64,000 nt of DNA from Curtobacterium salicis (GCF_011759505.1 NZ_JAAOYO010000002.1:1-64000), one strand, 5' to 3'. Counted from the stretch's first letter, positions 41,844 to 52,124 are shown. The notes: generated by a model not told the origin, from the sequence alone. Translations and numbers: made by a program.

Positions 41844-44138
41844 TCAGTCCGTGCTCTCCGCGTCGTCGTCGCCCGTGCGGGTGTCCGCGGTCCGGGCGAT
41901 GCCGAGCAGCTTGCCGAGCTCGACCGTGGTCAGCTCGCGCACCTCGCCCGGCGCCAGGCTCCCGAGCTGCAGCGGTCCGAACGACCGGCGCACGAGTTCG
42001 AGCACCGGGTGTCCCACGGCTTCGAGCATGCGGCGCACGATCCGGTTGCGGCCGGAGTGCAGCGTGATCTCGACGAGCGACTCCCCGCGCGAGGACTCGA
42101 GCAGCCGTGCCTTGTCGGCAGCGATCTGGCCGTCCTCCAGCTCGATGCCCTCGAGCAGCATCTGCAGCGTGGAGGGGACCATGTTGCCGTCGACCTTCGC
42201 GACGTAGGTCTTCGTCACACCGAACGACGGGTGTGCCAGGACGTGGGCGAGCCCGCCGTCGTTGGTCAGGATGAGCAGCCCCGCGGTGTCGAAGTCGAGT
42301 CGGCCGACGTTGAACAGCCGCTCCTCGAACTGGTCGACGTACTGCGACAGGTCGGGACGGTCGTGCTCGTCCTGCATGCTCGACACGACACCGGTCGGCT
42401 TGTTGAGCACGACGTACCGTCGGGAGGTGTCGGTCTGCACCGGCACGCCGTCGACAGCGACCTCGTCGGTGTCCGGGTCGACGCGGCGACCGAGCATGTC
42501 GGCGACCTCGCCGTTCACGGTCACGCGGCCCTCGGAGATCAGGTTCTCCGCGACCCGTCGGCTCGCCACACCGGCAGCGGCGATCACCTTCTGCAGGCGC
42601 TCACCGCCTTCCTGGAGGTCCGGCTCGCCCCCGTCGGTCGCCGTCCCGTCCGCCGGGTCCCAGTCGAGGATGATCGGGCGTTCGGGCGTGCCCTCGGCGG
42701 GGCGCCCGGCATCGTCGCGCTCACCGGCCGGGAGCGGCGTGGTCCGCTTGCGCGCGGGGTCGTTGCGGGGGCTCGTGGTGCCACCGACGTAGCGGCGGCC
42801 GTTGTGCCACACACTGCTCGGGGCGCCGTCTGGGCTCCGACGGTCCTCGCGGCGGGGGTCGGCACCGCGCTCGGCGCCACGGTCGTCCGGACGACGGGAG
42901 TTCCCGCGGTCGTCACGCCCGCGGTACCCGCCACGCTGCTCGTCACGGCCACCACGTTCGTCACGGCCACCACGGGAGTCGCGTCCCTGGTACCCGCCAC
43001 GCTGCTCGTCACGGCCACCGCGTTCGTCGCGGCCACCACGGGAGTCGCGTCCCTGGTACCCGCCACGGTCGTCGCGTGCACCGGTCCGGCGGTCGCCGGC
43101 GTCGTCGCGGCGCACGAAGCGTCCACGGTCGTCGTCACGGCTCACGAACCCGCCGCGGTCGTCGCTGCGTCGGTCCGTGCCGCGCGTGTCGCGCTCCGGA
43201 CGCCCGCGGTACCCACCGGCGGCACGATCGTCGTTGCCGCGGTACCCACCGGACGGACGGTCCGCACCACGCTCGTCACGACCGCGGTAGCCACCGGTCG
43301 GACGGTCACCGCCACGGTCGTCACGACCGCGGTAGCCGCCGGTCGGACGGTCCCCACCACGGTCATCGCGCCCACGGAAACCACCGGTGGGACGATCCCC
43401 ACCACGGTCATAGCGCCCACGGAAACCACCGGTCGGACGATCCCCACCACGCTCGTCACGCCCACGGTAGCCGCCGGTCGGACGGTCCCCACCACGGTCA
43501 TCGCGCCCACGGAACCCACCGGAGGCACGGTCGTCACGACCGCGGTACCCACCACTGCTGCGCTCGTCGCCGCCGCGGAAGCCGCCGGCCGGACGGTCAC
43601 CACCACGCTCGTCACGGCCACGGAACCCGCCGGAGGAACGGTCGTCACGACCGCGGTACCCCCCGCCGTTCCGGTCATCGCCGCCGCGGAACCCGCCCGT
43701 CGGACGGTCCCCGCCACGCTCGTCACGGCCGCGGTAGCCGCCCGTCGGACGGTCCCCACCACGCTCGTCACGCCCACGGAAACCACCGGTCGGACGGTCC
43801 CCGCCACGCTCGTCACGCCCGCGGTAGCCGCCGGTCGAACGGTCCCCGCCGCGCTCGTCACGCCCGCGGTACCCACCACGGTCGCCGCCGCCGGCACGGT
43901 CATCGCGCCCGCGGTACCCACCGGAAGAACGGTCGTCTCCCCCGCGGTACCCACCGCGGTCGCCACCGGCGCCGCGGTCGTCACGCCCGCGGTACCCGCC
44001 GGAGCCGGCCCCGTCGCGTCCGCGAGGTGCGTCGTCGCGGCGACCCGAGCCTCCCGGCCGGTCACCGCCCGGACGTCCGGACCCGCCGCGGCGGTCGTCG
44101 TCTCGTCGTGCTCGGTCGTTCTGGTCAAACCCGGCCAT
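41844..44138 (-). CDS. rluB: RluB-type 23S rRNA pseudouridine synthase with long RGG-rich N-terminal region
   Basis: 764 residues. The C-terminal about 250 residues form a complete RsuA/RluB enzyme: S4 domain ([20 protein letters not shown], from 514), catalytic D615 in [17 protein letters not shown], and [19 protein letters not shown]. They would isomerise a uridine in 23S rRNA. Residues 1-500 are low-complexity: about 20 units of GG[YF]RG[RG]D[DE]R, in 15- and 11-residue forms, then two 22-residue repeats [20 protein letters not shown]. This resembles RNA-binding RGG disordered regions. The ATG at 44138 has AAGGGATC upstream and overlaps scpB by 14 nt. RluB proteins are normally about 240-300 residues. 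Operon: parA-scpA-scpB-rluB. Confidence 0.92.
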   Translation of the reverse strand: MAGFDQNDRARRDDDRRGGSGRPGGDRPGGSGRRDDAPRGRDGAGSGGYRGRDDRGAGGDRGGYRGGDDRSSGGYRGRDDRAGGGDRGGYRGRDERGGDRSTGGYRGRDERGGDRPTGGFRGRDERGGDRPTGGYRGRDERGGDRPTGGFRGGDDRNGGGYRGRDDRSSGGFRGRDERGGDRPAGGFRGGDERSSGGYRGRDDRASGGFRGRDDRGGDRPTGGYRGRDERGGDRPTGGFRGRYDRGGDRPTGGFRGRDDRGGDRPTGGYRGRDDRGGDRPTGGYRGRDERGADRPSGGYRGNDDRAAGGYRGRPERDTRGTDRRSDDRGGFVSRDDDRGRFVRRDDAGDRRTGARDDRGGYQGRDSRGGRDERGGRDEQRGGYQGRDSRGGRDERGGRDEQRGGYRGRDDRGNSRRPDDRGAERGADPRREDRRSPDGAPSSVWHNGRRYVGGTTSPRNDPARKRTTPLPAGERDDAGRPAEGTPERPIILDWDPADGTATDGGEPDLQEGGERLQKVIAAAGVASRRVAENLISEGRVTVNGEVADMLGRRVDPDTDEVAVDGVPVQTDTSRRYVVLNKPTGVVSSMQDEHDRPDLSQYVDQFEERLFNVGRLDFDTAGLLILTNDGGLAHVLAHPSFGVTKTYVAKVDGNMVPSTLQMLLEGIELEDGQIAADKARLLESSRGESLVEITLHSGRNRIVRRMLEAVGHPVLELVRRSFGPLQLGSLAPGEVRELTTVELGKLLGIARTADTRTGDDDAESTD
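42937..44060. repeat. coding tandem repeats of the RGG region
   Basis: About 20 imperfect 45-bp and 33-bp units, and two nearly identical 66-bp units (about 42938-43070), encode the Arg-Gly-Asp-rich region of the RluB-type protein. All unit lengths are multiples of three. Because of the repeats, long open frames appear on all strands here. Confidence 0.85.
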
Positions 44139-44868
44139 CGGGGATCCCTTCGGTCTGCCCGAAACCGTCCGCGCCGTCCTCCAGGAGGGGCGAGATGAGC
44201 GGAAGCTCGTCGAGCGAGTTGATGCCGAGCTGCTGGAGCAGCAGCTCGGAGGTGACGTAGTTGATGGCGCCGGTCTCGGAGTCGGTGAACGACTCCTCGA
44301 TGAGGCCGCGCGCCACGAGCGTGCGGACCACGCCGTCGACGTTGACGGCCCGGATCGCGGCGATCTGGGAGCGGGTGATCGGCTGCTTGTAGGCGACCAC
44401 GGCGAGTGTCTCGAGTGCCGCCTGGGACAGGCGCGCCGGACGTTGTGCCTCGACGAACTGTTCGACGACGCCGTCGAGTTCGGCACGGACGTAGAACCGC
44501 CAGCCCCCGCCGACCTCGCGGAGTTCGAAACCGCGGCGCACGGTGCCGTCGACACCGTCGAAGTCGGCGACCAGGCGGTCGACTGCCTGCCGGACGACGG
44601 GGACCGGCGCGCCGACCGCGGCGGCGAGCGCGACGAGGGACTGCGGCTGGTCGGCGATCATCAGGATCGCTTCGAGCTGGCGGTCGACGGGCGCGTTCAT
44701 GTCGGCTGCGACAGGGGCTTCCGACGACAGCCCGGCATCACGGTCGGCAGCGGCCGCACGCAACTCGAGTTCCAGCGCCCGGGCGTCCCCGATCTCGTCC
44801 GAGCCGCCGGGTTCGGCGGATCCCCCGGCGCGCGACCGAGCGCCGTGCGCGTGCACGTCATCCGTCAT
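44125..44868 (-). CDS. scpB: segregation and condensation protein B (ScpB)
   Basis: 247-residue subunit of the SMC-ScpAB condensin complex. Two winged helices: [35 protein letters not shown] (about 66-100) and [40 protein letters not shown] (about 150-190). The N-terminal 60 residues are Ala/Asp-rich and probably disordered. The ATG overlaps the scpA stop by 11 nt. Confidence 0.94.
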   Translation of the reverse strand: MTDDVHAHGARSRAGGSAEPGGSDEIGDARALELELRAAAADRDAGLSSEAPVAADMNAPVDRQLEAILMIADQPQSLVALAAAVGAPVPVVRQAVDRLVADFDGVDGTVRRGFELREVGGGWRFYVRAELDGVVEQFVEAQRPARLSQAALETLAVVAYKQPITRSQIAAIRAVNVDGVVRTLVARGLIEESFTDSETGAINYVTSELLLQQLGINSLDELPLISPLLEDGADGFGQTEGIPDGRV

Positions 44869-45787
44869 AGTCGGCTCCCAGGTTCGCGAGGCTCTCGTCC
44901 GTCCAGTCGAGTGCGGTCCACCGGAGGACCAGTTCCCCGAGCGGTTCGAGTTGTTCGAACGTGATGGAGGCGTTCCGGTACAGCTCCAGGATCGCGAGGA
45001 AACGAGCCACCACGATACCCGCCTGCTCGACCCCGGCGACGAGTTCCCGGAACGTGACGTCCGGCATCCCCTCGTCGGCGCGGGTGCGGAGGACCGAGAC
45101 CACGATCGCGGCCTGCTCCCGGATGCTCACCGCGGGCGCGTGCAGGTGGTCGAGTCCGACGGTCGGGATCTCCCGCGGCGCGAAGGCCAACGCCGCCAAC
45201 GCCGCGAAGTCCTGCACGGACAGCGTCCACACCAACTCGGGGGTCCTGGCGCGGAAGCGTTCCTCGAGTCGGACGCTCCGGACGTGCCGCCGCGACTCGG
45301 CGCCCCATCGGTCACCGAACCAGTCCGCCGCCTGCTTGAAGGCCCGGTACTGCAGCAGTCGGGCGAACAGCAGGTCACGGGCTTCGAGCAGGGCGACGTC
45401 CTCGGCGTCGACGAGTTCACCCTGGGGCAGCAGCCCGACGATCTTCAGGTCGAGCAGGGTCGCGGCGACCACCAGGAACTCGCTCGCCTCGTCGAGTTCG
45501 TCGCTCGACTCCGCCTGCCGGACGTAGGCGATGAACTCACCGGTGACGGCGCTCAGGGCGACCTCGGTGATGTCCAGCTCGTGCTTCGTGATGAGCGACA
45601 GGAGCAGGTCGAACGGTCCGTCGAAGTTGCGGAGACGCACCCGGAACCCGGGTGGGGTCGTGGCGCCGACCGGCGCGTCGGTCGCGCTCTCGGCGTGTCC
45701 GGCGACGACGGACGGGAGGCTCGTGGCCGGGACCTCAGGCGACGGCGCCACGCTGGACGAGCTCTCGGGCCAGCTGCCGGTAGGCAT
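44858..45787 (-). CDS. scpA: segregation and condensation protein A (ScpA)
   Basis: Kleisin subunit linking SMC head domains, 309 residues from the ATG at 45787. The N-terminal signature FRVRLRNFDGPFDLLLSLITKHELDITEVAL (48-78) and the helix EASEFLVVAATLLDLKIVGLLPQ (about 100-122) are typical. The annotated start overlaps parA by 53 nt. A GTG at 45751 (17-nt overlap) is an alternative, because residues 1-47 are disordered and carry a GACGGGAGGC word (45711-45720). Confidence 0.92.
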   Translation of the reverse strand: MPTGSWPESSSSVAPSPEVPATSLPSVVAGHAESATDAPVGATTPPGFRVRLRNFDGPFDLLLSLITKHELDITEVALSAVTGEFIAYVRQAESSDELDEASEFLVVAATLLDLKIVGLLPQGELVDAEDVALLEARDLLFARLLQYRAFKQAADWFGDRWGAESRRHVRSVRLEERFRARTPELVWTLSVQDFAALAALAFAPREIPTVGLDHLHAPAVSIREQAAIVVSVLRTRADEGMPDVTFRELVAGVEQAGIVVARFLAILELYRNASITFEQLEPLGELVLRWTALDWTDESLANLGADYDG

Positions 45788-46613
45788 GGGCCGCAGCGTG
45801 GTCCGGAGCGGTCTGCGTGATCGGTCGCGCCGAGACGGTCGCGTCCGGGAACTTCACGGTGCGCCCGATGACGGTGTCGAGGACCCGGTCACCGAACGTC
45901 TCGACGACGCGCTCCATGACCTCTCGCGAGTGCAGGGTCCGCGAGTCGTACATCGTCGGCAGGATCCCGTCGAGCAGCAGCGCCGGGTTCAGCCGGTCGC
46001 GCACCTTGTCGATCGTCTCGATGAGCAGGGCGACACCGCGCAGGGCGAAGAACTCGCACTCGAGCGGGATGAGCACGCCGTGCGCCGCGGTGAGGGCGTT
46101 CACGGTGAGCAGCCCGAGCGACGGCTGGCAGTCGATGAGGATGACGTCGTAGTCGTTCGACACCTTCCGCAGGACACTGGCCAGGATCTGCTCGCGGGCG
46201 ACCTCGTTGACCAGGTGCACCTCGGCGGCGGACAGGTCGATGTTCGCGGGGATGACGTCCAGCAGCGGCACGTTCGTCGGCTGGATGACCTGGTTCGGGT
46301 CCTTCACGGCGCCCATCAGCAGGTCGTACACCGTGGGGATGTCGTGCGTCCGGACACCGAGGCCGGCGGACAGCGCACCCTGCGGGTCGAAGTCGACCGC
46401 CAGGACACGGCGGCCGTACTCCGCGAGCGCGGCGCCGAGGTTGATGGCGGTGGTGGTCTTGCCGACCCCGCCCTTCTGGTTGCACAGGGAGATGATGCGC
46501 GCGGGACCGTGGCCGTCCAGCTCTTCCGGCACGGGGAACGCCCGCACGGGCCGACCGGTCGGACCCGTGACGATGTCGCCGGTGCCGGAGGCTGTCGTCG
46601 GGATGCTGCTCAC
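45735..46613 (-). CDS. parA: ParA family ATPase
   Basis: 292-residue Walker-type ATPase that partitions DNA or protein complexes. The deviant Walker A is KGGVGKTT (47-54), followed by DFDPQGALSAGLG and the Walker B-like VILIDCQPSLGLLTVNAL. No ParB gene is next to it. In actinobacteria this scpAB-linked ParA homologue is separate from the origin-proximal parAB pair. The GTG at 46613 is chosen over an ATG 14 codons upstream because TACGAT ends 6 nt before it (leaderless) and the upstream ATG lies before this box. Confidence 0.9.
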   Translation of the reverse strand: MSSIPTTASGTGDIVTGPTGRPVRAFPVPEELDGHGPARIISLCNQKGGVGKTTTAINLGAALAEYGRRVLAVDFDPQGALSAGLGVRTHDIPTVYDLLMGAVKDPNQVIQPTNVPLLDVIPANIDLSAAEVHLVNEVAREQILASVLRKVSNDYDVILIDCQPSLGLLTVNALTAAHGVLIPLECEFFALRGVALLIETIDKVRDRLNPALLLDGILPTMYDSRTLHSREVMERVVETFGDRVLDTVIGRTVKFPDATVSARPITQTAPDHAAAHAYRQLARELVQRGAVA

Positions 46614-46619
46614 CGGGCC

Positions 46620-46625
46620 ATCGTA
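46620..46625 (-). promoter_or_regulatory. -10 box TACGAT of parA-scpAB-rluB (leaderless)
   Basis: TACGAT on the minus strand with a 6-nt gap to the GTG start. The identical box and spacing occur before hisC. Confidence 0.55.
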
Positions 46626-46790
46626 CCGGCGCAGTCGCGGGTGGCCGGGCCGCACCGCCGCGTGGGGCGCGGGTCGGGGCGGACGGAGGGCGGGCCTCCC
46701 GGCCGTGACGGACCGGCACGCGGTCTCGGTTCCGGTGCTGCTCGTGTCCGGAGTCCGGTCCTGCCGGTGTCCCGGTTCCGGTGCTGCTGG

Positions 46791-47636
46791 TCAGGCCGCG
46801 CGGAGCGCGACGCGCATGCTGTCGACCCGTTCCGCGATCACCGGGTCGCCTGCCCACCGCTGCTGCAGGCGTCCGACGAGCTCGGCGATCTGCTCGCGGT
46901 CGAGACCGGCGATGAGTCGGAGGCCGACGGTCAACTCGGGCCCGGCGAAGCGCGACAGCGGGTCCCCCGGCGACAGCTCGATGCGGACCACGGCGGGCTC
47001 GGTCTCGATGGTGCCGGCGAACGCGCGCGCGACCTCCGGGTCCTCGGAGCAGGGCGTCCACGGCAGGTCCTGGCCGAGCGCCCACACCGCAGGCCGACGG
47101 AGGACGAACTCGGTCGGTGCCGTCGGGTCGAGCACGACGAGCTGCGTGTCCTCGCTCGCAGCGGCCATCGCGACCCGGCGGGACTCGACCGGGATCGGGC
47201 GTGCGTCCGCGTCCCACGAGCGCATCGCCTCGACCGAGGTGAACGCGGGCATCACCGCACGACCGTCGGGGCCGGCGACCGTGACGATGGAGAGCTCCTG
47301 GGTCTTGTCGACGATGCGGCCGTCCGGGGTCTCGCCGACGTCCCCGGCCTCGGCGACGAGCGGGATGAGCAGGCGTGCGTCCCGGAGCGCAGCGAGGACG
47401 GCGGAGTGTGAGCCACCCTCCGCGACCGCACTGATCGCGGCGACCAGGGCCGGGTCGGCCAGACCGTCGTCCTCGGTGAAGGTCGTGTCGTGCGCGTCGA
47501 ACGTCCGCCCGGCCCAGGGGTTGCCCGCCGAGTCAGCCGCGTGCCCGTGTGCCGCGTGCTCCGGAGCCGACTGCGCGTGAGCCGCCTGCTCGTCGGGGTC
47601 CGGGCCCGTGCCGCGGCCGTTCGAGATGCCCGCCAC
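46791..47636 (-). CDS. SseB family protein
   Basis: 281-residue protein with an SseB N-terminal-type domain: DARLLIPLVAEAG (about 86-98), the TVAGPDGRAVMPAFTSVEAMRSWDADARPIPVESRRVAMAAA run, and LVLDPTAPTEFVLRRPAVWAL. SseB was first linked to serine-sensitivity in E. coli, and its biochemical role is unclear. The N-terminus (1-45) is His/Ala-rich and disordered. The GTG at 47636 starts 6 bp after the priA stop, so it is the last gene of the his operon segment, a conserved neighbour in related actinobacteria. Confidence 0.82.
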   Translation of the reverse strand: MAGISNGRGTGPDPDEQAAHAQSAPEHAAHGHAADSAGNPWAGRTFDAHDTTFTEDDGLADPALVAAISAVAEGGSHSAVLAALRDARLLIPLVAEAGDVGETPDGRIVDKTQELSIVTVAGPDGRAVMPAFTSVEAMRSWDADARPIPVESRRVAMAAASEDTQLVVLDPTAPTEFVLRRPAVWALGQDLPWTPCSEDPEVARAFAGTIETEPAVVRIELSPGDPLSRFAGPELTVGLRLIAGLDREQIAELVGRLQQRWAGDPVIAERVDSMRVALRAA

Positions 47637-47642
47637 GGACGG

Positions 47643-48389
47643 CTACTCCGACGCGATGTCGAGCGCGGCCGGCAGCGTGAACGCCCCCGAGTACAGCGCC
47701 TTGCCGATGATCGCGCCCTCGAGTCCGTGCGGCACGAGCTCGCGGAGCGCGCGCAGGTCGTCGAGCGTCGAGATGCCGCCCGAGGCCACCACGGGCTGGT
47801 CGGTGCGGTCGCAGACCTGTCGGAGCAGTTCGACGTTCGGCCCCTGCAGGGTGCCGTCCTTCGTCACGTCGGTGACCACGTACCGGGCGCACCCGGCGTC
47901 CTCGAGCCGGTCGAGCACCTCCCAGAGGTCGCCCGCGTCCTCGGTCCAGCCGCGGCTGGCGAGGGTCGTGCCACGGACGTCGAGGCCGACGGCGATCTGG
48001 TCGCCGTACTGCCCGATCACCCGGGCCGCCCAGTCGGGGTTCTCGAGCGCCGCGGTGCCGAGGTTCACCCGGGCGGCACCGGTGGCGAGTGCGGCCTCGA
48101 GCGAGGCGTCGTCGCGGATGCCGCCGGAGAGCTCGACGGACACGCCCTCGACCTCCCGGATGGCGTGCGCGATCACCCGGCGGTTGTCGCCCCGACCGAA
48201 CGCGGCGTCGAGGTCCACGAGGTGGATCCACTCGGCGCCCTGGTCACGCCAGGTGCGGGCGGCGGCGACCGGGTCGCCGTACCCCGTCTCGCTGCCGGCT
48301 GCACCCTGGGTGAGGCGCACCGCCTGACCGTCGACGACGTCGACCGCAGGCAGGAGGACGAGGGGCTGGGTGGTGGAAAGCTCGGTCAT
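47643..48389 (-). CDS. priA: phosphoribosyl isomerase (HisA/PriA)
   Basis: 248-residue (beta/alpha)8 isomerase. HisA converts ProFAR to PRFAR in histidine synthesis; in many actinobacteria the PriA form also does the TrpF step of tryptophan synthesis. Expected catalytic aspartates are D17 ([10 protein letters not shown]) and D174 ([10 protein letters not shown]). Phosphate-binding loops LSGGIRDD and ASGGIST are present. Whether it is bifunctional depends on whether a separate trpF exists, which this window cannot show. It follows hisH by 20 bp. Confidence 0.93.
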   Translation of the reverse strand: MTELSTTQPLVLLPAVDVVDGQAVRLTQGAAGSETGYGDPVAAARTWRDQGAEWIHLVDLDAAFGRGDNRRVIAHAIREVEGVSVELSGGIRDDASLEAALATGAARVNLGTAALENPDWAARVIGQYGDQIAVGLDVRGTTLASRGWTEDAGDLWEVLDRLEDAGCARYVVTDVTKDGTLQGPNVELLRQVCDRTDQPVVASGGISTLDDLRALRELVPHGLEGAIIGKALYSGAFTLPAALDIASE

Positions 48390-48409
48390 GGTCCCGTCGG
48401 GATCGGGGG

Positions 48410-49048
48410 TCACAGCGACGAGACCCAGTTGCGGAGCAGGCGGATGCCGGGCTCGCCGGACTTCTCCGGGTGGAACTGCGTGGCGCTCAACGGACCGTTC
48501 TCGACGGCGGCGATGAAGCGCTCCCCGTGCTCGGCCCACGTCAGCTTCGGCGCCCGGAACGGGCCGTAGGCGTCGAGCGGGAAGTCGGTGACCCCGTAGG
48601 AGTGCACGAAGTAGAAACGCTCGTCGCGCAGGCCGTCGAAGAGCACCGAGTCCTCCGGAGCCTGCACGGTGTTCCACCCCATGTGCGGCAGGACGTCGGC
48701 CTTGATCGGCTCGACGACGCCCGGCCACTGTCCCAGGCCCTCGACATCGGCACCGCGCTCCACCCCGCGGGCGAAGAGCACCTGCATGCCGACGCAGATG
48801 CCCAGCACCGGACGTCCACCGGCCAGGCGGTGGTCGACGATCTCGCCGCCGCGCACCCCCTCCAACTGGTCGACGACGGCGGCGAACGCGCCGACACCGG
48901 GGACCAGGAGCCCGTCGGCAGCCAGGGCCGCCTGCTTGTCGTTCGAGAGCGTCACGTCGGCGCCGGCACGCTCGAGTGCCTTCGCCGCCGAGTGGACGTT
49001 GCCGGAGCCGTAGTCGAGGACGACGACGTTCGGGCGGGTGGGACTCAC
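48410..49048 (-). CDS. hisH: imidazole glycerol phosphate synthase subunit HisH
   Basis: 212-residue class I glutamine amidotransferase that supplies ammonia to HisF. The catalytic triad is C85 (LGICVGMQ), H193 and E195 ([12 protein letters not shown]). The oxyanion loop VPGVGAF is at about 49-55. The GTG start overlaps the hisB stop (GTGA). hisF is not in the window after priA; SseB takes the next place. Confidence 0.95.
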   Translation of the reverse strand: MSPTRPNVVVLDYGSGNVHSAAKALERAGADVTLSNDKQAALAADGLLVPGVGAFAAVVDQLEGVRGGEIVDHRLAGGRPVLGICVGMQVLFARGVERGADVEGLGQWPGVVEPIKADVLPHMGWNTVQAPEDSVLFDGLRDERFYFVHSYGVTDFPLDAYGPFRAPKLTWAEHGERFIAAVENGPLSATQFHPEKSGEPGIRLLRNWVSSL

Positions 49049-49647
49049 AGCGTGCCCTTCGTGGACGGGATGCCGTCGACGCGCGGGTCGAGTTCGACGG
49101 CGCGACGCATCGCACGGGCGAAGGCCTTGAACTCGGCCTCCGCGATGTGGTGGGGGTCACGCCCGTCGAGGACGCGGAGGTGGACCGTGATGCCGGCGTT
49201 CATCGTGATCGCCTCGAACACATGCCGGACCATCGACCCCGTGAAGTGGCCGCCGATCCGGTGGAACTCGAAGCCGGCGGGCTCACCGGTGTGCACGAGG
49301 TACGGACGCCCGGAGACGTCGACGACGGCCTGGGCCAGCGCCTCGTCGAGCGGCACCAGCGCGTCGCCGTAGCGGCCGATGCCCGCACGGTCGCCGAGGG
49401 CCTGACGGAGCGCCTGCCCCAGGACGATGCCGGTGTCCTCGACCGTGTGGTGCACGTCGATGTCGGTGTCGCCCGAACTCTGCACGCGCAGGTCGATGAG
49501 CGAGTGCTTGCTGAACGCGGTCAGCATGTGGTCGAAGAACGGCACACTGGTCGAGATCTCGGACGTGCCCGTGCCGTCGAGGTCGAGCGACAGGGAGACG
49601 GTCGACTCACTCGTCGAGCGGGTGATCTCGGCGGTGCGCGCGGTCAT
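49045..49647 (-). CDS. hisB: imidazoleglycerol-phosphate dehydratase
   Basis: 200-residue manganese enzyme of the sixth histidine step. The metal-binding motifs HHTVED (about 66-71) and [16 protein letters not shown] (about 164-179) are present, and [12 protein letters not shown] is typical. It is monofunctional, lacking the phosphatase domain of enterobacterial HisB. The ATG overlaps the hisC stop by 4 nt (ATGA). Confidence 0.96.
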   Translation of the reverse strand: MTARTAEITRSTSESTVSLSLDLDGTGTSEISTSVPFFDHMLTAFSKHSLIDLRVQSSGDTDIDVHHTVEDTGIVLGQALRQALGDRAGIGRYGDALVPLDEALAQAVVDVSGRPYLVHTGEPAGFEFHRIGGHFTGSMVRHVFEAITMNAGITVHLRVLDGRDPHHIAEAEFKAFARAMRRAVELDPRVDGIPSTKGTL

Positions 49648-50750
49648 GCTGCAACCCTAACGGGCGGCTGCTCGGCGGCGACCTCGCGCATGGCGTCGAG
49701 GAACGCCGTGGTCTCCTCCGCCGTTCCCGCACTGACGCGCAGGTGGTTCGGGATCCCGAGGTCACGGACGATCACGTCACGCTCCAGCAGCGACTCGAAC
49801 GCGGCACGGGGGTCGGCGACGCCGCCGAACAGGACGAAGTTCGACCACGTCTCGTGCGGCTGGTACCCCATGGCGCGCAGCTCGATCACCATGCGGTCGC
49901 GCTGACCACGGATGTCGTCGACCATGCGGAGCATCTCCGGGGCGTGACGGAGCGCAGCGACCGCAGCGGCCTGGGTCAGCGCCGAGAGGTGGTACGGCAG
50001 GCGGACCAGGCGCAGGGCGTCGATGACGGCGGGGTCGGCGGCCAGGTACCCGACGCGGGCCCCGGCGAACGCGAAGGCCTTGCTCATGGTGCGGGACACG
50101 ACCAGACGCGGGCGCCCGGGCAGCAGCGTGAGAGCCGTCGGCTGTCCGTCGGGCATGAACTCGGCGTAGGCCTCGTCGACCATCACGATGCCCTCGGTCG
50201 CGTCGTACACGGCCTCGATCGTCGCGAGGTCCAGCGGCGTTCCCGTCGGGTTGTTCGGGCCGCACAGGAACACGAGGTCGGGCTGGTGTTCGCGGACCGC
50301 GGCGACGGCGGTCTCGGGTGAGATCCGGAACTCGGCGTCCCGCTCGGCCGCGATCCACCGGCTGCCGGTGCTCGAGGCGATGATCGAGTGCATCGAGTAG
50401 GTGGGCGGGAACCCGAGCACGCTGCGACCCGGGCCGCCGAACGCCTGGAGGAGCTGTTGGATGACCTCGTTCGACCCGTTCGCCGCCCAGATCGAATCGG
50501 CGCCCAGGCCGTGTCCGAGGTACCCGGCGAGGGACTCGCGCAGCTCGGTGAACTCGCGGTCCGGGTAGCGGTTGACGGTCGTCAGCGCCTGGCGGATCGA
50601 GGCGACGATGTCCTCGGCCACGTCCTGCGGCACCGGATGCGTGTTCTCGTTGACGTTGAGCTGCACGCGGACGTGCTTCTGCGGGGCGCCGTAGGGGCTC
50701 TGCCCGCGCAGGTCGTCTCGGATGGGGAGGTCTTCGAGCGTGGTTGCCAC
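49644..50750 (-). CDS. hisC: histidinol-phosphate aminotransferase
   Basis: 368-residue PLP-dependent aminotransferase. Substrate- and PLP-binding features are [38 protein letters not shown], and SRTMSKAF with the PLP lysine K224. The GTG at 50750 is preferred to an upstream in-frame ATG because TACGAT ends 6 nt before it and the extra N-terminal part has no family match. It leads the operon hisC-hisB-hisH-priA-sseB, whose genes overlap or nearly touch. Confidence 0.95.
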   Translation of the reverse strand: MATTLEDLPIRDDLRGQSPYGAPQKHVRVQLNVNENTHPVPQDVAEDIVASIRQALTTVNRYPDREFTELRESLAGYLGHGLGADSIWAANGSNEVIQQLLQAFGGPGRSVLGFPPTYSMHSIIASSTGSRWIAAERDAEFRISPETAVAAVREHQPDLVFLCGPNNPTGTPLDLATIEAVYDATEGIVMVDEAYAEFMPDGQPTALTLLPGRPRLVVSRTMSKAFAFAGARVGYLAADPAVIDALRLVRLPYHLSALTQAAAVAALRHAPEMLRMVDDIRGQRDRMVIELRAMGYQPHETWSNFVLFGGVADPRAAFESLLERDVIVRDLGIPNHLRVSAGTAEETTAFLDAMREVAAEQPPVRVAA

Positions 50751-50756
50751 CGATCC

Positions 50757-50762
50757 ATCGTA
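50757..50762 (-). promoter_or_regulatory. -10 box TACGAT of the his operon (leaderless)
   Basis: TACGAT with a 6-nt gap to the hisC GTG, identical in sequence and spacing to the parA promoter. There is no leader peptide or T-box, so histidine attenuation is not apparent. Confidence 0.55.
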
Positions 50763-50857
50763 GGCCGCGGTGCCCACGGGATGACCGGCCGTCCGGACGG
50801 TCACGCCACGGGCGAACGCTCGCGCGACCAGAACCGGGCCAGTGCTCATGCTTCAGG

Positions 50858-51220
50858 TCAGTGCTCGTACTGCGTGGGGATCGAGATCTCCTGGCCGGCT
50901 TGGACCGCGGAACCGTTCAGGGCGTTGAGGCTCACGACGTCCTGGATGAAGTCACGAGGGTCGGAGTTCGGCGCGGTGTCCTCGGCGACCTGCCAGAGCG
51001 TCTCACCCGGCTGGATCGTGACCGTGTCGAAGTGCACGTTCGCCGCACGGTCGCCGGCCGAGGCCTGGCCGCCGTTCAGCATCGCGATGCCGACGCACAG
51101 CAGGACGGGCACGGCCGCGAGGGTGGTGAAGACCACTCGCCCGCGACGGGTGAGACGGAGGCGCGTGCGCGGGACGGGTGCTGCGGTCTGCTGCATGTCT
51201 GCGATGGCGATGGTGCTCAT
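50858..51220 (-). CDS. LysM protein divergent from lexA (SOS cell-division suppressor type)
   Basis: 120-residue membrane-anchored protein: basic N-terminus (RTRLRLTRRGR), one transmembrane segment (about 31-50) and an extracytoplasmic LysM domain (about 66-117, TVTIQPGETLWQVAEDTA...AVQAGQEISIP). Small LysM proteins divergent from lexA (YneA in Bacillus, Rv2719c in Mycobacterium) are induced by DNA damage and delay division. The same position and an SOS box overlapping its promoter support that role here. It is shorter than Rv2719c. Confidence 0.85.
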   Translation of the reverse strand: MSTIAIADMQQTAAPVPRTRLRLTRRGRVVFTTLAAVPVLLCVGIAMLNGGQASAGDRAANVHFDTVTIQPGETLWQVAEDTAPNSDPRDFIQDVVSLNALNGSAVQAGQEISIPTQYEH

Positions 51221-51283
51221 GTCGTTGCCTTCCTGCTTGCGTTGGGGTCGTGACGACCGTGATGGCCGTCCGAAGCCGTGTAC

Positions 51284-51297
51284 CGAACATACGTTCG
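51284..51297. promoter_or_regulatory. LexA-binding SOS box 1 (perfect palindrome)
   Basis: CGAACATACGTTCG matches the actinobacterial SOS consensus CGAAC-N4-GTTCG exactly. It covers the -10 (TATGTT, rc of 51286-51291) of the LysM gene promoter, whose -35 TTGTGC (rc of 51309-51314) is at a 17-bp spacing. Confidence 0.85.
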
Positions 51298-51356
51298 ACT
51301 CAGAGGATGCACAACCCCTGCGAAGGGATTTGTGGGGGTTTTTCTTGCGACACGCT

Positions 51357-51370
51357 CGAACAGGTGTTTG
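51357..51370. promoter_or_regulatory. LexA-binding SOS box 2 (one mismatch)
   Basis: CGAACAGGTGTTTG differs from the palindrome at one position. It overlaps the -35 hexamer of the lexA promoter, giving autorepression. Confidence 0.75.
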
Positions 51371-51396
51371 TCCGACATGTCACGGTCGGATACTGT
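51368..51396 (+). promoter_or_regulatory. lexA promoter (TTGTCC-17-TACTGT)
   Basis: The -35 TTGTCC is at 51368-51373 and the -10 TACTGT at 51391-51396, spaced by 17 bp. The 5' untranslated region would be about 73 nt. The -35 overlaps SOS box 2. Confidence 0.7.
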
Positions 51397-51475
51397 TTCG
51401 ATCGACTGGATCAAGTCTCGCGGGGACCACTGACATTCCTGCGGGCACGGTTCCACTCCGGACGAAGGGCGAGAC

Positions 51476-52120
51476 GTGGTGGACGAACTGCGCGGACAGA
51501 AACCGTTGACGGCGAAGCAGCAGTCGATCCTCGACGCGATCCGAGCGTCGATCGCGAGCCGGGGCTACCCGCCGAGCATGCGCGAGATCGGCGACGCTGC
51601 CGGCCTCTCGTCACTGTCGAGCGTGTCGCACCAGCTCGGGCAGCTCGAGCTCGGGGGCTGGATCCGCCGCGACCCGAACCGCCCCCGCGCGCTCGAGGTC
51701 CTGGTCGACGAGCCCACGCCCGACTCCGACGGCCCGGACGTCGACGCCACGACCCTCGTCCCCCTGGTCGGGCGCATCGCCGCCGGTGTCCCGATCACCG
51801 CCGAGCAGCACGTCGACGAGATCATCCCGCTCCCCCGTCAGCTCGTCGGTACGGGCGACCTCTTCATGCTCAAGGTCGTCGGTGAGTCGATGATCGACGC
51901 CGCGATCTGCGACGGCGACTGGGTCGTCGTCCGGTCGCAGCAGACGGCGGAGAACGGTGACGTCGTCGCCGCCATGCTCGACGAGGAAGCCACCGTCAAG
52001 GTCTTCCGCCAGCGGGACGGCCACACCTGGCTGCTCCCCCGCAACACCGCGTTCGAACCGATCCTCGGTGACGCGGCGACGGTCCTCGGCAAGGTGGTGG
52101 CGGTCCTCCGCTCCCTCTGA
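51476..52120 (+). CDS. lexA: SOS repressor LexA
   Basis: 214-residue repressor with self-cleavage. The winged helix [42 protein letters not shown] is at about 17-60. The cleavage site is A103-G104 (GRIAAGVPI), with the catalytic dyad S138 (VVGESMID) and K175 (VKVFR). Two adjacent GTG codons (51476 and 51479) are possible starts, with GAAGGGCGAG upstream. It is divergent from the LysM gene, with two SOS boxes between them. It is followed by a very long hairpin. Confidence 0.96.
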   Translation: MVDELRGQKPLTAKQQSILDAIRASIASRGYPPSMREIGDAAGLSSLSSVSHQLGQLELGGWIRRDPNRPRALEVLVDEPTPDSDGPDVDATTLVPLVGRIAAGVPITAEQHVDEIIPLPRQLVGTGDLFMLKVVGESMIDAAICDGDWVVVRSQQTAENGDVVAAMLDEEATVKVFRQRDGHTWLLPRNTAFEPILGDAATVLGKVVAVLRSL

Positions 52121-52124
52121 CCCC

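Noticed and set aside
42937..44060. Possible CRISPR array
   Set aside because: The repeated units are contiguous coding repeats with no spacers, and no cas genes are nearby.
40647..44198. 1183-residue open frame on the plus strand with Thr/Val/Ala repeats
   Set aside because: It is the complement of tyrA and the RGG repeats of rluB. The repeats keep other frames open and produce a surface-protein-like pattern by chance.
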